Assembly: GCA_037718865.1 (NCBI GenBank)
Contig: JBBJMP010000001.1
Coordinates: 186,001 to 250,000, forward strand
From: JADCRZ01 sp037718865
GTDB lineage: Bacteria > Bacteroidota > Bacteroidia > Chitinophagales > Chitinophagaceae
DNA length: 64,000 nucleotides
Direction of reading: 5' to 3'
Numbering within the stretch: position 1 is the first letter of the stretch; each line of letters opens with the position of its first letter. Positions 34,441 through 43,700 of this stretch are shown piece after piece. Both the position numbers and the translations under genes were made by a program. The notes below the pieces were generated by a model that made no database searches, had not been told where the DNA came from, and was given only the letters and a program-made list of their open reading frames with translations.

Positions 34441-36129
34441 ATGCATTCGATTACCGGCCAACTGGTTGACACATTTGAGAAAAGGATTTACCCTGCAATC
34501 GTTTCAATAGAAAATGGAAAAATTGCACGGATCGATCCGTTTTTATCGCGAACCCTGGCAGGAGAAGATCTAAGCCCACCCTCCCACTTTATTCTCCCTG
34601 GTTTTATCGACGCCCATGTGCACATTGAAAGTTCTATGTTAGTGCCTTCCGAATTTGCCCGGTTAGCTGTTATACACGGAACAGTAGGAACAGTCAGCGA
34701 CCCCCATGAAATTGCCAATGTATGCGGAGTTGATGGTGTTCAATATATGATCGACAATGGAAATACCGTTCCATTCAAATTCAATTTTGGCGCACCAAGT
34801 TGTGTGCCTGCCACGGGGTTCGAAACTGCAGGAGCAAGCCTTGATGTTACTGAAGTGTCCCATTTATTGCAAAGGCCGGAAATAAAGTATTTAAGCGAAA
34901 TGATGAATTTTCCGGGCGTCGTTTCCGGCGAAAAAGATGTGATGGAGAAGATTAAAGCCGCACACCGGAATGGCAAACCGGTTGATGGGCATGCTCCGGG
35001 ACTAAGGGGCGAACAGGCGCGGTTATATATCAATGCCGGGATTACCACTGACCATGAATGTTTTACCAGGGACGAAGCGTTAGAAAAACTGGAACTTGGC
35101 ATGAAGATTATCATACGTGAAGGAAGTGCAGCAAGAAATTTCGAAGCATTGATAGAACTGTTACACGACTATCCCGACCGGATGATGTTTTGCAGTGATG
35201 ACAAGCATCCTGACAGTCTGTTGGATGGACATATCAACCAGTTATGTGAAAGGGCTGTGGCAAAAGGAATAAATATTTTTAACGTGTTAAGGGCTGCCTG
35301 CGTTAATCCCGTGTTACATTATGATCTCGATATTGGTTTGCTGCGCGAAGATGATGCTGCTGATTTTATTATCGTAGAAGACCTTACATCTTTTAAAGTG
35401 CTGCAAACCTTTATTGATGGGGAACTGGTGGCTGAAAACGGCAGATCCTACATAAAAACACAGGAGCCATTCACGATAAATCAATTTTCCTGCAGCAGCA
35501 AACAAATTAAAGATTTCGTATTTCCTGTTTCGTCTTTGGAGCATGGCGCTTTATTACCTGTCATAGAAGCTATCGACGGACAGCTTATCACTAACAGGCT
35601 GGAATATGCGCCCAAAGTCGTGAACAACAATGTAGTCAGTGATCCGCAACAAGACATTTTAAAAATGGTAGTGGTTAACCGTTACCATAACGCGCCCATA
35701 TCCAAGGCGTTAATTAAAAATGTAGGATTGAAAGCCGGGGCCATTGCTTCTTCGGTTGCCCACGACTCTCATAATATTGTAGCGGTTGGTGTTGATGATG
35801 ATAGCTTGTGTAAAGCCGTAAACCTGGTTATCAGGCACAAAGGCGGAATAAGTTGTGTAGGCCCTTCCGTTTTATCCGGAGAGGAAAGCATGCTGACAGA
35901 TTATGAAGAGTCGGTACTTTCTTTACCCATTGCCGGTTTGATGAGTGCAGCAAATGGATTCGAGATAGCACAGGCTTATACTGAAATAGACAAGCGGGCA
36001 AAAAAGCTAGGCTCCGGGCTGTCGGCGCCTTTCATGACCTTGTCGTTTATGGCCCTGCTGGTAATACCTCATCTCAAATTAAGCGATAAGGGATTGTTTG
36101 ATGGAGATGACTTCAGGCTGTTGCCATAA
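34441..36129 (+). CDS. ade: Ade, adenine deaminase
   Basis: Metal-dependent amidohydrolase converting adenine to hypoxanthine, 562 residues. The N-terminal FIDAHVHIESSML metal motif, VSDPHEIANVCGVDGV and HAPGLRG and TTDHECFTRDEAL are conserved positions of the Ade family, and the C-terminal domain carries HDSHNIVAVGVDD and LPIAGLMS. It stands alone in a plus-strand region with the OYE and MsrC genes downstream. Purine salvage is the expected role, fitting with upp at 39674. Confidence 0.93.
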   Translation: MHSITGQLVDTFEKRIYPAIVSIENGKIARIDPFLSRTLAGEDLSPPSHFILPGFIDAHVHIESSMLVPSEFARLAVIHGTVGTVSDPHEIANVCGVDGVQYMIDNGNTVPFKFNFGAPSCVPATGFETAGASLDVTEVSHLLQRPEIKYLSEMMNFPGVVSGEKDVMEKIKAAHRNGKPVDGHAPGLRGEQARLYINAGITTDHECFTRDEALEKLELGMKIIIREGSAARNFEALIELLHDYPDRMMFCSDDKHPDSLLDGHINQLCERAVAKGINIFNVLRAACVNPVLHYDLDIGLLREDDAADFIIVEDLTSFKVLQTFIDGELVAENGRSYIKTQEPFTINQFSCSSKQIKDFVFPVSSLEHGALLPVIEAIDGQLITNRLEYAPKVVNNNVVSDPQQDILKMVVVNRYHNAPISKALIKNVGLKAGAIASSVAHDSHNIVAVGVDDDSLCKAVNLVIRHKGGISCVGPSVLSGEESMLTDYEESVLSLPIAGLMSAANGFEIAQAYTEIDKRAKKLGSGLSAPFMTLSFMALLVIPHLKLSDKGLFDGDDFRLLP

Positions 36130-36238
36130 TTGTTTCTGCCTCTGTCATGATTGCTTACCTGATCCCGGTGGTCGTTACGCTCGAGTCAGTCAGCATAAAC
36201 TAATCAGGTTGAATTGTGTTAACTAAAAAACAGCAGCT

Positions 36239-37309
36239 ATGGCCAATCTTTTCAGCCCGATAACTTTCAGGAACATTGAACTTAAGAACAGGATAGTAGT
36301 TTCGCCTATGTGCCAGTATTCAAGTGAAGATGGCTTCGCCAACGACTGGCATTTTGTGCATCTTGGCAGCAGGGCTGTGGGCGGTGCGGCGCTTGTTATG
36401 GCAGAAGCTTCGGCCGTTTCCCCGGAAGGGCGCATTTCAGCCGCGGACCTGGGCATCTGGAAAGACGAACACATAGAACCGTTAAAAAAGATTACCCGCT
36501 TTATCCATCAGCAAAATGCGCATGCCGGTATTCAGCTGGCTCATGCAGGCAGGAAGGCAAGTCATACTGAACCATGGAATGGAAATGTTCAGGTGGGAAT
36601 CACTAAGGGAGGATGGCAAGCTGTTGCGCCCAGTGCCCTTGCGTTCTCTTCAGGTGATGAATTGCCGGTGGCCCTTACTCCGGAAGAGATAAACCAAATA
36701 GTTGCTGACTTTAAAGCTGCAGCAAAAAGGGCCCATCAGGCCGGATTTACCGTCATTGAAATACATGCTGCCCATGGATACCTCATTAATGCGTTTTTGT
36801 CTCCGCTGAGCAATCAAAGAACCGATGAATACGGCGGTGAGTTTAACAACAGGATCCGCTTCCTGCTGCAGATAATAGCAGCAGTAAGAGAAGAATGGCC
36901 AAACGGGTATCCCTTATTTGTGCGGATATCTGCTTCTGACTGGATCAAAGAAGGATGGACCATCCGGGATTCCGTTGCCCTGGCGGCCATCCTCAAAACA
37001 AAAGGAGTCGACCTGGTTGACTGCTCCTCCGGCGGAATCGTTCCTAACTTACCGATCCCTGCAGCTCCGGGATATCAGGTGCAATTCGCCGAAGCTATCC
37101 GTAGAGAAACAGGTATGCCTACAGCCGCTGTCGGTATTATCATTACGCCTTTGCAGGCAGAAGAGATCATTGCCAGTGAAAAAGCGGATCTGGTGCTTCT
37201 TGCAAGGGAATTTTTAAGAGACCCGTATTTCCCTTTACGAGCCGCAAGGGAATTGGAATACGATACAAAATGGCCGGTTCAATACGAAAGGGCCAGGCGT
37301 AAAGCCTGA
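36239..37309 (+). CDS. Old yellow enzyme family NADH:flavin oxidoreductase (YqjM-like)
   Basis: FMN-dependent ene-reductase, 356 residues. SPMCQYSSEDG gives C25 and Y27, the YqjM-type active-site cysteine and tyrosine. HAAHGYLINAFLSPLSNQRT supplies the substrate-binding histidines and FMN contacts, and LGSRAVGGAALVM and the C-terminal LLAREFLRDPYF fit this subclass. Natural substrate is unknown. It is 109 bp after ade and 27 bp before msrC. Confidence 0.92.
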   Translation: MANLFSPITFRNIELKNRIVVSPMCQYSSEDGFANDWHFVHLGSRAVGGAALVMAEASAVSPEGRISAADLGIWKDEHIEPLKKITRFIHQQNAHAGIQLAHAGRKASHTEPWNGNVQVGITKGGWQAVAPSALAFSSGDELPVALTPEEINQIVADFKAAAKRAHQAGFTVIEIHAAHGYLINAFLSPLSNQRTDEYGGEFNNRIRFLLQIIAAVREEWPNGYPLFVRISASDWIKEGWTIRDSVALAAILKTKGVDLVDCSSGGIVPNLPIPAAPGYQVQFAEAIRRETGMPTAAVGIIITPLQAEEIIASEKADLVLLAREFLRDPYFPLRAARELEYDTKWPVQYERARRKA

Positions 37310-37336
37310 ACTTGAAACGCTTTAATTGTTATTAAT

Positions 37337-37819
37337 ATGGCAGAAGACCTGACAATTATTAAAGGATCCAAAAAAGAACAGTATTTGGCGTTGATCCCCC
37401 AGATTAAAGGCTTACTTACCGGGGAACCGGAACTTGTTGCTAACCTGGCCAATATATCTGCAGCTTTAAAAGAGCAATTTGGCTGGCTGTGGGTAGGATT
37501 TTACCTGGTTAAAAAAGACCAACTGGTTTTAGGCCCTTTTCAGGGACCTGTAGCCTGTACACGCATTTTTAAAGGAAGGGGAGTTTGTGGTACCAGCTGG
37601 GAAAAAGCGCAGACGCTGATAGTGCCGGATGTGGACAAATTTCCCGGCCATATTGCCTGCAGCAGTATATCACGTTCGGAGATCGTAGTTCCACTGATCA
37701 GGCATCATACTGTTTTTGGTGTATTGGATGTTGATAGTGAACACTATGATCAATTTGACCTTACCGATCAACTTTACCTGGAGCAGATAGTAAACCTGAT
37801 TGAGCTTGATGAAGGGTAG
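37337..37819 (+). CDS. msrC: MsrC, free methionine-(R)-sulfoxide reductase
   Basis: A single GAF-domain enzyme, 160 residues, reducing free methionine-R-sulfoxide. The conserved cysteines are C74 (PVACTRI), C84 (GVCGTSW) and C108 (HIACSS), in the spacing of fRMsr enzymes, and the C-terminal VFGVLDVDSEHYDQFD block is typical. It sits 27 bp after the OYE gene; both would fit a redox-stress role. Confidence 0.92.
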   Translation: MAEDLTIIKGSKKEQYLALIPQIKGLLTGEPELVANLANISAALKEQFGWLWVGFYLVKKDQLVLGPFQGPVACTRIFKGRGVCGTSWEKAQTLIVPDVDKFPGHIACSSISRSEIVVPLIRHHTVFGVLDVDSEHYDQFDLTDQLYLEQIVNLIELDEG

Positions 37820-37952
37820 CAATCGGGCGTGGCTATTGGGGGTTGACGCACCATTCACCGAAATAAAAATGCAGTTCACCGGGTTATTTATTCTTATGGC
37901 CTGTTCACTCTTGTGTAGACAGCCCATCAACTATAAATTTGAAAAAAAACCC

Positions 37953-38327
37953 ATGGAGGATCAGAAGTACAGGAGTTGGAACGGAAGGATATGGAGCGGA
38001 CTTCTGCTGCTTATTGTAGGCAGCGTTTTACTGTTGCAGCGGCTTGGGGTGTATTTTCCCTATTGGTTGTTTAAGTGGCCCATGCTGCTCATTATTGTCG
38101 GTATATTGATTGCGGCCGGCATATTTTTTCCGCTTTTAAGGAACGAACAGCAACAAAAAATAGATCAGCTTCAGGCTCAGATAAATCAGTTAGAAAAGGA
38201 GACAACTCAACACCAGCAATGGAAAAAGCAGGACAGCGTCCGGTACACAGTCAACCTGTTAAGAAATGCTGATATTCAAAAGCTGAAAACACTGAAGCAG
38301 GAAATTAACACTACCTGTCAACGTTAG
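37953..38327 (+). CDS. Small membrane protein, DUF5668/LiaF-N-like
   Basis: About 124 residues if started at the ATG at 37953 (MEDQKYRSW). The N-terminal half has two hydrophobic segments (about 9-27 and 31-60, GLLLLIVGSVLLLQRLGVYF), the pattern of the DUF5668/LiaF N-terminal domain, followed by a coiled-coil tail (about 70-124, QQQKIDQLQAQINQLEKE). An upstream in-frame ATG at 37800 overlaps msrC and adds a non-conserved stretch, so I chose the later start. Role unknown. Confidence 0.7.
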   Translation: MEDQKYRSWNGRIWSGLLLLIVGSVLLLQRLGVYFPYWLFKWPMLLIIVGILIAAGIFFPLLRNEQQQKIDQLQAQINQLEKETTQHQQWKKQDSVRYTVNLLRNADIQKLKTLKQEINTTCQR

Positions 38328-38345
38328 AAACACTCATCAGGAACA

Positions 38346-39458
38346 TCATGCTTCCGCTCCCATCCAGATGGCACCTCCGATGCTGTTGCGTTTTGCACCC
38401 GTAACCGAGGCCAGTGTGTTATTTTCTTCCCTCCATCTCAACACACCCATTAGTCCCATAATTACAGCTTCCTTAAAATTAATAAGATTGTCCTCTGGGA
38501 CAACCACTTTAATCCCTGGCTCTTCTAAAACCTGCTGCAAACGGCTGATCACAAATTTGTTCTTCGCTCCTCCACCGGTTACCAGTAAGCGTTGACCTTC
38601 GGCCGGTGACTGATGGCCTTCGGCCTTTGGCATTAAATTGACAATTGCCAATCTGATTTGGTCAACAATATGTTCCACGTAGGTTCTTAGGGCATCCGGC
38701 GTTTCGAGACCATAATTGATAATTAACGGATACACCATTTCCACACCAAATGCATTTGCCAACGACTTCGGATAGGGAAGTTTATAGTATTCAAGTCTAC
38801 CGAGTTCATACAATAAAGCTTCATTGGCTTTTCCCGAGGCGGCCATCAGGCCATCTTCGTCGAATGGAACACCTTGCTGACCCGACAACATATTTAAAAT
38901 ACGGTTGGCTGAACAAATATCAAACGCAACATAATCACCACCTGATTTGGCGGATATATTGGCGATTCCGCCCAGGTTAAGCAAGAGGTCGAATTCGGGA
39001 AGCAATAACTTCTCGCCGATCGGAACGATCGGCGCTCCCTGGCCTCCCAGTGCTATATCCATTGCCCTCAGATCTGAAATGACCGGCAATCCGGTAACAG
39101 CTGCAATAGCAGCACCATCGCCTAACTGGGCCGTCATTTTCCGGGAGGGAATATGAAAGGTGGTGTGGCCATGGGATGAAACAAGGTCTACCTTATGATG
39201 AAGATCATGCTTATCAATAAACCGGTTTACCAGTTCACCTGTATAATGTCCGTAAGATGTATGGAGTAAATGATAGTCCACTGCCGGTAAAGCGGTTGCC
39301 TGGCTTAATTGATTGATCCAATCGTCCGGATAGGAAAAGCAATCTGCATATTTGATCTCAAAGCTCCACTTGCCACCCGTTTCCTGGAAATGCGCGTAGG
39401 CGATATCCAACCCGTCAAGAGAACTGCCGCTCATCAGGCCTATGGCTTTATAGATCAT
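38346..39458 (-). CDS. anmK: AnmK, anhydro-N-acetylmuramic acid kinase
   Basis: Kinase recycling 1,6-anhydro-MurNAc from cell wall turnover, 370 residues. The N-terminal MSGSSLDGLDIAY phosphate-binding loop, SSHGHTTFHIP, AQLGDGAAIA, LNLGGIANIS and DICSANRILN are family signatures; VTGGGAKNKFVI follows. It phosphorylates and opens the anhydro sugar to give MurNAc-6-phosphate; the MurQ etherase is not in the window. It is divergent from upp across a region filled by an inverted short-word repeat. Confidence 0.93.
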   Translation of the reverse strand: MIYKAIGLMSGSSLDGLDIAYAHFQETGGKWSFEIKYADCFSYPDDWINQLSQATALPAVDYHLLHTSYGHYTGELVNRFIDKHDLHHKVDLVSSHGHTTFHIPSRKMTAQLGDGAAIAAVTGLPVISDLRAMDIALGGQGAPIVPIGEKLLLPEFDLLLNLGGIANISAKSGGDYVAFDICSANRILNMLSGQQGVPFDEDGLMAASGKANEALLYELGRLEYYKLPYPKSLANAFGVEMVYPLIINYGLETPDALRTYVEHIVDQIRLAIVNLMPKAEGHQSPAEGQRLLVTGGGAKNKFVISRLQQVLEEPGIKVVVPEDNLINFKEAVIMGLMGVLRWREENNTLASVTGAKRNSIGGAIWMGAEA

Positions 39459-39463
39459 ATTTT

Positions 39464-39620
39464 AAAGTTCAGGGTTCAAAAGTTCGAGGTTCAATTGGAT
39501 ATACAAGACAAAAGAATGCTGAACCAGATATTACATTTAAAAATACCAATATTATCCTTGTTACCAAATTAAACGACAGTTTACCTGAACTTCGAACTAC
39601 GAACCTTGAACTCCGAACTA
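39464..39620. repeat. Inverted short-word repeat, family C (anmK-upp gap)
   Basis: Left arm AAAGTTCAGGGTTCAA AAGTTCGAGGTTCAA (39464-39494) and right arm CCTGAACTTCGAACTACG AACCTTGAACTCCGAACT (39584-39620) are arrays of the word AGTTCAA/TTCGAAC in opposite orientations, separated by about 90 bases. They fill the divergent region between anmK and upp, starting five bases from the anmK start codon. Weaker words of this family occur at 6286-6345 and 43681-43764. Confidence 0.7.
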
Positions 39621-39673
39621 TCTCCCCTCCATCTCGTATTTTAATCATAATTTGTCATATCAAAACTCCGCTT

Positions 39674-40324
39674 ATGGTTATCAATCTGAGTGAGCAGTAT
39701 TCCCTGATAAGTGATTGGGTAGGTGAATTACGTGATGAAGTAATACAAACCAACCGGATGCGCTTTCGCCGCAACCTCGAACGCATTGGAGAAATGGCAG
39801 CGTATGAGATCAGTAAGCAACTGGAATTTGAAGAAAAAGAAATCCAGACACCGTTAGGCATTTCGATATGTAAAGTACTGAAATCCCAGCCGGTGCTGGC
39901 AACCATCCTTCGCGCCGGACTACCGCTGCACCAGGGCTTATTGAACTATTTCGACAAAGCGGACAACGCATTTATTTCGGCCTATCGAAAGCATAATAAG
40001 GATGGCAGCTTCGATATTAGTTTAGATTACGTTTCCTGTCCGGAGTTAGAAGACAGGGTGGTGATCATTTCAGACCCCATGCTGGCAACGGGCGCTTCGA
40101 TGGTAAAAACCATCCGGTATTTACGCGAAGAAGGCCGGCCTTCTTCCATTCATATCGTTTCTGCTATCGCTTGCACAGTAGGTATAGAATACGTTCACCG
40201 GAGCGAACCGGCCGTAAAGATCTGGTGCGGTTCCATAGACGACGAACTAACGGCAAAGGGTTTTATTGTACCAGGCCTGGGAGACGCCGGTGACCTCGCA
40301 TTTGGTACTAAAGTGCAAATGTGA
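39674..40324 (+). CDS. upp: Upp, uracil phosphoribosyltransferase
   Basis: Salvage enzyme making UMP from uracil and PRPP, 216 residues. The PRPP loop reads DPMLATGASM, the RAGLPL motif is present as ILRAGLPLHQGL, and the C-terminal PGLGDAGDLAFGT binds uracil. LSEQYSLISDWVGELRD at the start is typical of the Bacteroidota form. It is followed 70 bp on by a PorP-like gene. Confidence 0.93.
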   Translation: MVINLSEQYSLISDWVGELRDEVIQTNRMRFRRNLERIGEMAAYEISKQLEFEEKEIQTPLGISICKVLKSQPVLATILRAGLPLHQGLLNYFDKADNAFISAYRKHNKDGSFDISLDYVSCPELEDRVVIISDPMLATGASMVKTIRYLREEGRPSSIHIVSAIACTVGIEYVHRSEPAVKIWCGSIDDELTAKGFIVPGLGDAGDLAFGTKVQM

Positions 40325-40394
40325 TGGTTATAGACAAGGATATAAATATCAGATAACTGCTTTTTTCGTACTTTGAGAATTCCTTATCAAGAAA

Positions 40395-41408
40395 ATGATT
40401 AAAAACGTCTCTATATTTATTTTCGTATTCCTGGTTAGTTTACACGTTAAGGCACAAGATCCGGGCTTTTCCCAATTTTTCGCATCTCCGTTAACGCTCA
40501 ATCCGGCACTCACGGGCAAGTTTGACGGAGTATTCCGGATTGCCGGTAACTATCGCGACCAATGGCCTGCGATCAGCAAAGCGTTTATAACATCTACCGT
40601 ATCTGCCGATATAAATATTCTGCGTAACCGCCTGGCTGAATCGGATAACTGGGGAATTGGTTTTATGGCCATGACAGACAAAACAGCCAGTGGAGTGTTA
40701 ACCAGCAATTATTTTTCTATCTCCACGGCCTACCATAAAGGCCTTGATGAGAATGGCCTGCACCAGATTGGGGTGGGATTCCAGGGAACTTATGCAGGCA
40801 AACGCCTCGATGGAGGTAAGCTGAATTTTGAAGACGAACTTGACCAGTTAGGAGGGTGGACAAATCCCACAAGCGAACCCCTTAACGGAAGATCGGTTAA
40901 TGTAAACTATATGGATTTTAATGCCGGCATGCTGTACAACGGCTCAACCGACGGCTATAACAATTTTTACCTGGGAACTTCCTTCTATCATATCAACAGG
41001 CCAAAGGAAAGTTTTAACGACGGCTATTATTTGTTGAATCCGCGGTTGACTATACATAGCGGCGGATACTTTCCGGTGGCTGAAAATGCTACCATTCACC
41101 TTAGTGGAGCCCATAGCCGGCAAGCCGGGGCTTTTAATACGATTGTAGGAGGCGCAGTGGCGCTTGATGTGAACGACGATGAGGAAAACCCAACCCGGTT
41201 TTATGCCGGTTCCTGGCTTCGTTTAGGCGACGCCGTTATCCCTTATGTCGGACTTGAATTTGCCGATTTCCGCCTGGGAGCTACTTATGATGTGAATATT
41301 TCAGATCTGAAAACGGCTTCCCAAAGCCGGGGTGGCATTGAGATTTCGCTTATCTATATTAAACGCCCTGCTGAGGGAAGAAAAAATATTCCGTGTCCCC
41401 AGTTCTGA
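40395..41408 (+). CDS. PorP/SprF-family T9SS membrane protein
   Basis: A 337-residue outer-membrane protein with a signal peptide (cleaved near HVKAQ, residue 21). DPGFSQFFASPLTLNPALTGKFDGVFRIAGNYRDQW is the family N-terminal block (given here in two parts: DPGFSQFFASPLTLNP and ALTGKFDGVFRIAG). The rest is a beta-barrel with NFYLGTSFYHINRP and VIPYVGLEFADFRLGATYDV. PorP/SprF-family proteins assist T9SS export or surface anchoring of a partner; no SprB-like partner is adjacent. TTTTTTCGTACTTTGAG upstream may contain a Bacteroidota -7 element. Confidence 0.85.
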   Translation: MIKNVSIFIFVFLVSLHVKAQDPGFSQFFASPLTLNPALTGKFDGVFRIAGNYRDQWPAISKAFITSTVSADINILRNRLAESDNWGIGFMAMTDKTASGVLTSNYFSISTAYHKGLDENGLHQIGVGFQGTYAGKRLDGGKLNFEDELDQLGGWTNPTSEPLNGRSVNVNYMDFNAGMLYNGSTDGYNNFYLGTSFYHINRPKESFNDGYYLLNPRLTIHSGGYFPVAENATIHLSGAHSRQAGAFNTIVGGAVALDVNDDEENPTRFYAGSWLRLGDAVIPYVGLEFADFRLGATYDVNISDLKTASQSRGGIEISLIYIKRPAEGRKNIPCPQF

Positions 41409-41423
41409 TTTACCACCCCTAAC

Positions 41424-41443
41424 CCCTCCTTGAAAAGGAAGGG
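41424..41443. terminator. Hairpin after the PorP-like gene
   Basis: CCCTCCTT and AAGGAAGGG form an 8-bp stem with one bulge and loop GAA, starting 15 bases after the PorP-like stop. There is no T-run, so it may be a bidirectional or processing hairpin rather than a strict terminator. The surrounding CCCTAACCCCTCC words look like part of another dispersed repeat. Confidence 0.4.
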
Positions 41444-41482
41444 AACACTAGATTTCCGCTTACCTCATCCGCACCTCCCTTT

Positions 41483-41529
41483 ATTCGCACAACCGCACAA
41501 CCGCACATTTGCAAATTCGCACATTTGCA
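41483..41529. repeat. Short-word repeat, family B (next to glycosylase)
   Basis: TTCGCACAACCGCACAACC then GCACATTTGCAAATTCGC then ACATTTGCA: five to six degenerate copies of an eight-base CGCACAAC/CGCACATT word. On the minus strand the array starts on the first base after the glycosylase TAA (41530-41532). TGCAAATGTGCG at that junction is identical to the one after ispF. Confidence 0.7.
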
Positions 41530-42132
41530 TTATTTACTTTTACTGACAAACGGGTTACCCTTTACATGAAACCGGTAATGCAGCTTCGCATCTTCACCGG
41601 CATAATCCACTCCGATCCGGGGAGAAGAAATGATTTGCGACTCTTGTAACTCATTTCGATCATCAGCAATGAACAAATCATCTCCCAGTAAAGAATAGCC
41701 GGTATGTTGTTTTAAGATACCCAAAGCTTTAGACACATTACCAGGGCCTCTGCCTATTGTGGTATCAAACGCTGTTTTATTCATTCTCTCAACCATCAGT
41801 TCAACACCAGCTACGGGCTCTACGCCCCTGATCAAAACTGCGTGGGGAATACCATTCGCATTTGTTACCACGTTAAACAGGTTATGGATGCCGTAACACA
41901 GGTAAACATATGCCAGTCCGCCTGCTGAATACATGACTTCAGTGCGCAACGTCCTTCTTCCACCAAAGGCATGCGAGGCCCTGTCAATGACACCATTATA
42001 CGCTTCCGTTTCAACAATGCGGCCACTGGTTAACCGGCCATTGAATTGCGTAACGAGCAATTTTCCAAGTAATTCTTTCGAGATCGTTAGCACGTTCAGG
42101 CGCTGATAAAAGGCAAGCGGCAGTTTTTCCAT
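41530..42132 (-). CDS. 3-methyladenine DNA glycosylase (AAG/MPG family)
   Basis: Alkyladenine/purine DNA glycosylase, 200 residues, starting base-excision repair of alkylated purines. ELLGKLLVTQFNGRLTSG, IVETEAYNG, RTEVMYSAGGLAYVYLCYG and HAVLIRGVEP (containing the catalytic glutamate region), then GRGPGNVSKALGI and SPRIGVDYAG are all standard. It is divergent from the EI24 gene. Confidence 0.92.
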   Translation of the reverse strand: MEKLPLAFYQRLNVLTISKELLGKLLVTQFNGRLTSGRIVETEAYNGVIDRASHAFGGRRTLRTEVMYSAGGLAYVYLCYGIHNLFNVVTNANGIPHAVLIRGVEPVAGVELMVERMNKTAFDTTIGRGPGNVSKALGILKQHTGYSLLGDDLFIADDRNELQESQIISSPRIGVDYAGEDAKLHYRFHVKGNPFVSKSK

Positions 42133-42198
42133 AATAAAAAGAATTCAAAGGGTCTGCACTCAAAGTAATACTTTTATACACGCAAAAATAAAATCCGT

Positions 42199-42960
42199 TT
42201 GCTGAAAGAAATTGTAACTGCGTTTGAATCTTATTTCAGGGCTCATCAATTCATTAGTGAGCATCGCTTATGGAAATGGATCATATTGCCCGGCGTGTTA
42301 TATATGGTTATGTTTTGCCTGGGCCTTTATTTCTTTATTCTTTCTTCTAACGAGGCTGTTTCTTATCTTACTGCACTTACCGGCTTAGACAGATGGCTGC
42401 AACAACAACGAAGTGCTGCGTTAAGCTTCCTGTTCCTGATGGGCGGAGTTATGGTCAGGCTAATCCTGGTTTTTTTTTATTTTTCCCTTTTCAAATATAT
42501 GTTTCTAATTATAGGCTCGCCCTTATTTGCATACCTGAGCGAAAAAACAGAAGCGTTGCTGGAAGGCAAGGATTACTCGTTCAGCTTTACCCAATTGCTG
42601 AAGGATATTCTTCGTGGTGTGAACCTGGCCTTGCGAAATGCCTTGTGGCAAACTGTTTATACCGTTTCCATTTTGATTTTGTCCTTCTTTCCCCTCATCG
42701 GCTGGATAACACCGGTAATCGCCTTATTCATAGAATGCTATTACTACGGATTCTCCATGCTTGACTATAGTTGCGAACGCCATAAATTGACGCCGTCTCA
42801 GAGTGTATCCTTTATTGGTAAACACAGGGGCCTTGCTATCGGGAACGGACTGCTGTTTTATCTAATGCATATTGTTCCGCTGGCCGGTTGGGTGCTTGCA
42901 CCAGCCTACGCAGTGGTTGCCGCAACGCTTAGTTTATACTATCAACAAAAAAAATTGTAA
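42199..42960 (+). CDS. EI24-domain membrane protein
   Basis: A 253-residue polytopic membrane protein of the EI24 (CysZ/YlaN-like) domain family, with about five to six hydrophobic segments (e.g. WIILPGVLYMVMFCLGLYF and LYTVSILILSFFPLIGWITP). The start is a TTG at 42199, since no in-frame ATG occurs before the conserved AFESYFRAHQF stretch. Transport substrate unknown. Its TAA shares its last base with the ATG of the next gene. Confidence 0.78.
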   Translation: MLKEIVTAFESYFRAHQFISEHRLWKWIILPGVLYMVMFCLGLYFFILSSNEAVSYLTALTGLDRWLQQQRSAALSFLFLMGGVMVRLILVFFYFSLFKYMFLIIGSPLFAYLSEKTEALLEGKDYSFSFTQLLKDILRGVNLALRNALWQTVYTVSILILSFFPLIGWITPVIALFIECYYYGFSMLDYSCERHKLTPSQSVSFIGKHRGLAIGNGLLFYLMHIVPLAGWVLAPAYAVVAATLSLYYQQKKL

Positions 42961-43700
42961 TGGCAAGTGCAGCCTTAGGATTTGTATACCTTATCCCCAC
43001 CTTTCTGGATGAAGAAAATCTGCAGGTGTTACCAGCTTACGTTCTCGATGCCATAAAAGACTGCCAGGTATTTTTCGTGGAAAATGAACGCAGTGCCAGG
43101 CGGTTCATGAAGTTATTATGGAAAGAGATGGTCATAAATGATTACGAGTGGCACAGCATTCACAAAGCAGAAGAAGAGAGCACGGAAACGTTTAAAAGAC
43201 TATTGCAAAGAGGTATGCATATCGGCATCGTCAGTGAAGCTGGCTGCCCGGGTATAGCAGATCCCGGTCAATTGTTGATAAGTACGGCCCATGAGATGGG
43301 AGCGGTGGTTAAACCATTGGTTGGACCAAGCTCGATCTTGCTGGCGTTAATGGGAAGCGGTATGAACGGACAGCAATTCAGGTTTAACGGTTATCTGCCC
43401 ATTGATCATCTGCAACGCGTGACTGCGATCAAGGAACTGGAGGTCAGGTCGTTAAAGCAACGTTGCACACAGATCTTTATAGAAACCCCTTACCGTAACA
43501 ATCAGCTACTTGAAACGTTGATTAAAACATGCCAGCCCTCCACCCGGTTGTGCCTTGCCGTTGATATTACCGGAAAACAAGAAACCATTGTGACTAAAAC
43601 AATTGCGGAGTGGAAAAAAAACTGTCCTGATATACATAAACGGCCGGCGATTTTTCTGATTAGCGGGGGATTTGAAGAAGGTTTGAAGTTCAAGGTTTAA
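42960..43700 (+). CDS. RsmI-like SAM-dependent methyltransferase
   Basis: Tetrapyrrole-methylase-fold protein of 246 residues, close to RsmI (16S rRNA 2'-O-methyl C1402). It has LGFVYLIPTFLDEENL at the start, IGIVSEAGCPGIADPGQ, VKPLVGPSSILLALMGSGM, FNGYLPID and FIETPYRNNQLL, the RsmI core. It is shorter than full RsmI and lacks the extra C-terminal domain. It may be a paralogue rather than RsmI itself. TAATG coupling to the EI24 gene implies co-translation. The last codons run into a repeat. Confidence 0.85.
   Translation: MASAALGFVYLIPTFLDEENLQVLPAYVLDAIKDCQVFFVENERSARRFMKLLWKEMVINDYEWHSIHKAEEESTETFKRLLQRGMHIGIVSEAGCPGIADPGQLLISTAHEMGAVVKPLVGPSSILLALMGSGMNGQQFRFNGYLPIDHLQRVTAIKELEVRSLKQRCTQIFIETPYRNNQLLETLIKTCQPSTRLCLAVDITGKQETIVTKTIAEWKKNCPDIHKRPAIFLISGGFEEGLKFKV

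Noticed and set aside
37800..37952. Upstream start of the DUF5668-like gene
   Set aside because: It overlaps msrC and adds an unconserved stretch; the conserved region starts near 37953.
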